DNA of 64,000 nucleotides from Panorpa germanica (taxonomy: Eukaryota; Arthropoda; Insecta; Mecoptera; Panorpidae). A program made the position numbers and the translations under genes. Below, piece by piece: positions 63,051-64,000 of the stretch; within the stretch, counting starts at the first letter, position 1; every line of letters starts with the position of its first letter. The DNA is taken from positions 8,494,001-8,558,000 of the forward strand of contig OY783209.1 of NCBI GenBank assembly GCA_963678705.1, in the 5' to 3' direction. The notes under the pieces are model-generated. The model did not search any database, was not told the origin of the DNA, and saw only the letters and a list, made by a program, of their open reading frames with translations.

Positions 63051-64000
63051 AATGTGAAATATGTATAAAAAATGTTGGATGGTGGCTATATATATATATA
63101 TATACGTAAAGAAATTATATTTCTTTAGTTGGTAACAGTGACCAGATATATTACAACTGCATTCTGGTCAGATGAACTAACGGTATACATTACTTATAGC
63201 TACTTGCATTGTAGTATGTGCCAACGATCAACACAGTTGATATTTGTAGTCGACAGAACTAGATAAAGTTAGATAAAAAGGAATTGACAATATTGACAAT
63301 TAAATAACACAAGACAATAGAACCAGATTAACTTAGACTTGGTTGGCCACATAAATGAGTAAACGAGCGCTAATTAATTGACTTTAAGCAGAAAATTGAC
63401 CAGTGCGCAAAAAACACACTTCTGTAATCTTCTAAGAGAATCCACTAAGACGTCCATTTAAAAACAAATTTGGTTCTAAAAAGGATCTTAACAAATTCAT
63501 AAAACTTGTATTTTTAAATTGTGATTTTAACGAGGTACTTACAACTTTACGCAGTTTATGCAGATTTACTGAATAATGTAATAAACTTATTTATACTGCG
63601 GTTTATATAGCATAGTGGCGTCGCGACGCCAGTCTTTCCTTATGGCATACGCTAACCTCAACAGGATAAAACGATCAACAACAAGTGGTACATTACGAAA
63701 ATTTAATAAAATCGAGAGGTGCATTAAATAGCTTTATATATCATTACAAAAATGGCAGACCAGACTAACAGCTGGTACAATCAGGTACAAAATTAAATAA
63801 TAGAAAATGAATAAAATCAGAAATTACTTATTTTATGTGTATTTATTAATTTAATTATGTGCTATTCTTCCGCCTTAAATTCACTGACTACTTTTCATTT
63901 TCTTACTTAAACGTCATCTCTCTTGTCCTTTTTCTCACTTCGCTTGTTTCTAATTTCTCTCATCCATTTTATTCCCTCCTTCTTCACTAGTAAAATTTCA
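63051..64000. other. AT-rich, no gene seen
   Basis: The last 120 bp are pyrimidine-rich and may be an inverted LINE tail, but I cannot confirm this. Confidence 0.3.

Overview
This window is nuclear DNA of an insect. It is AT-rich, has short introns with GT..AG borders, and carries an arthropod neuropeptide gene plus many decayed transposons. A hymenopteran is my best guess, from the style of the LINE 3' ends and the mariner remnants. That is inference; no single marker proves it. Four protein genes and one tRNA can be supported; the rest is repeats and AT-rich sequence without recognisable genes.

Layout. 1-725 (+) holds the last two exons of an unrecognised protein with 11-residue helical repeats and a cysteine-containing tail. 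726-11689 is intergenic, with mariner, MITE and LINE remnants. 11690-11771 (-) is a complete tRNA-Ser(UGA). 12566-14930 (+) is a ten-exon gene for the ankyrin/leucine-zipper subunit of the ETS factor GABP (511 aa), with ETS-type sites in its upstream region. 15720-18786 (+) is a ten-exon PDIA5-like ER protein disulfide isomerase (634 aa, four CxxC thioredoxin domains, DDEL tail). About 1.2 kb downstream, 19975-22485 is a large inverted structure: two facing arrays of a 145-147 bp tandem unit around a central 22-bp perfect palindrome.

24224-43896 (-) is the short neuropeptide F (sNPF) gene. Five coding exons span 19.7 kb and encode a 165-aa precursor with a signal peptide and three different RLRF-amide peptides, one per exon. 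Its introns hold a mariner 3' end, MITEs, a tRNA-derived SINE head, LINE remnants and a TTAA-flanked element. 43897-64000 lies upstream of sNPF and contains no gene I recognise, only MITEs, LINE 3' ends, a mariner 5' end and microsatellites.

Repeat families defined from internal comparison: MITE-A (five copies of about 600 bp, ends TGGGCTTGTGTCC), MITE-B (CCCAGTAAACA ends, at least five copies plus a fragment, in two subfamilies), an R1-like LINE 3' end (several copies), a second LINE with a C-terminal zinc-knuckle-like segment (two copies), mariner remnants (three), and an unclassified 344-bp repeat (two copies). Exon borders were read by eye from splice sites, reading phase and family resemblance. 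No alignment, search or folding program was run.
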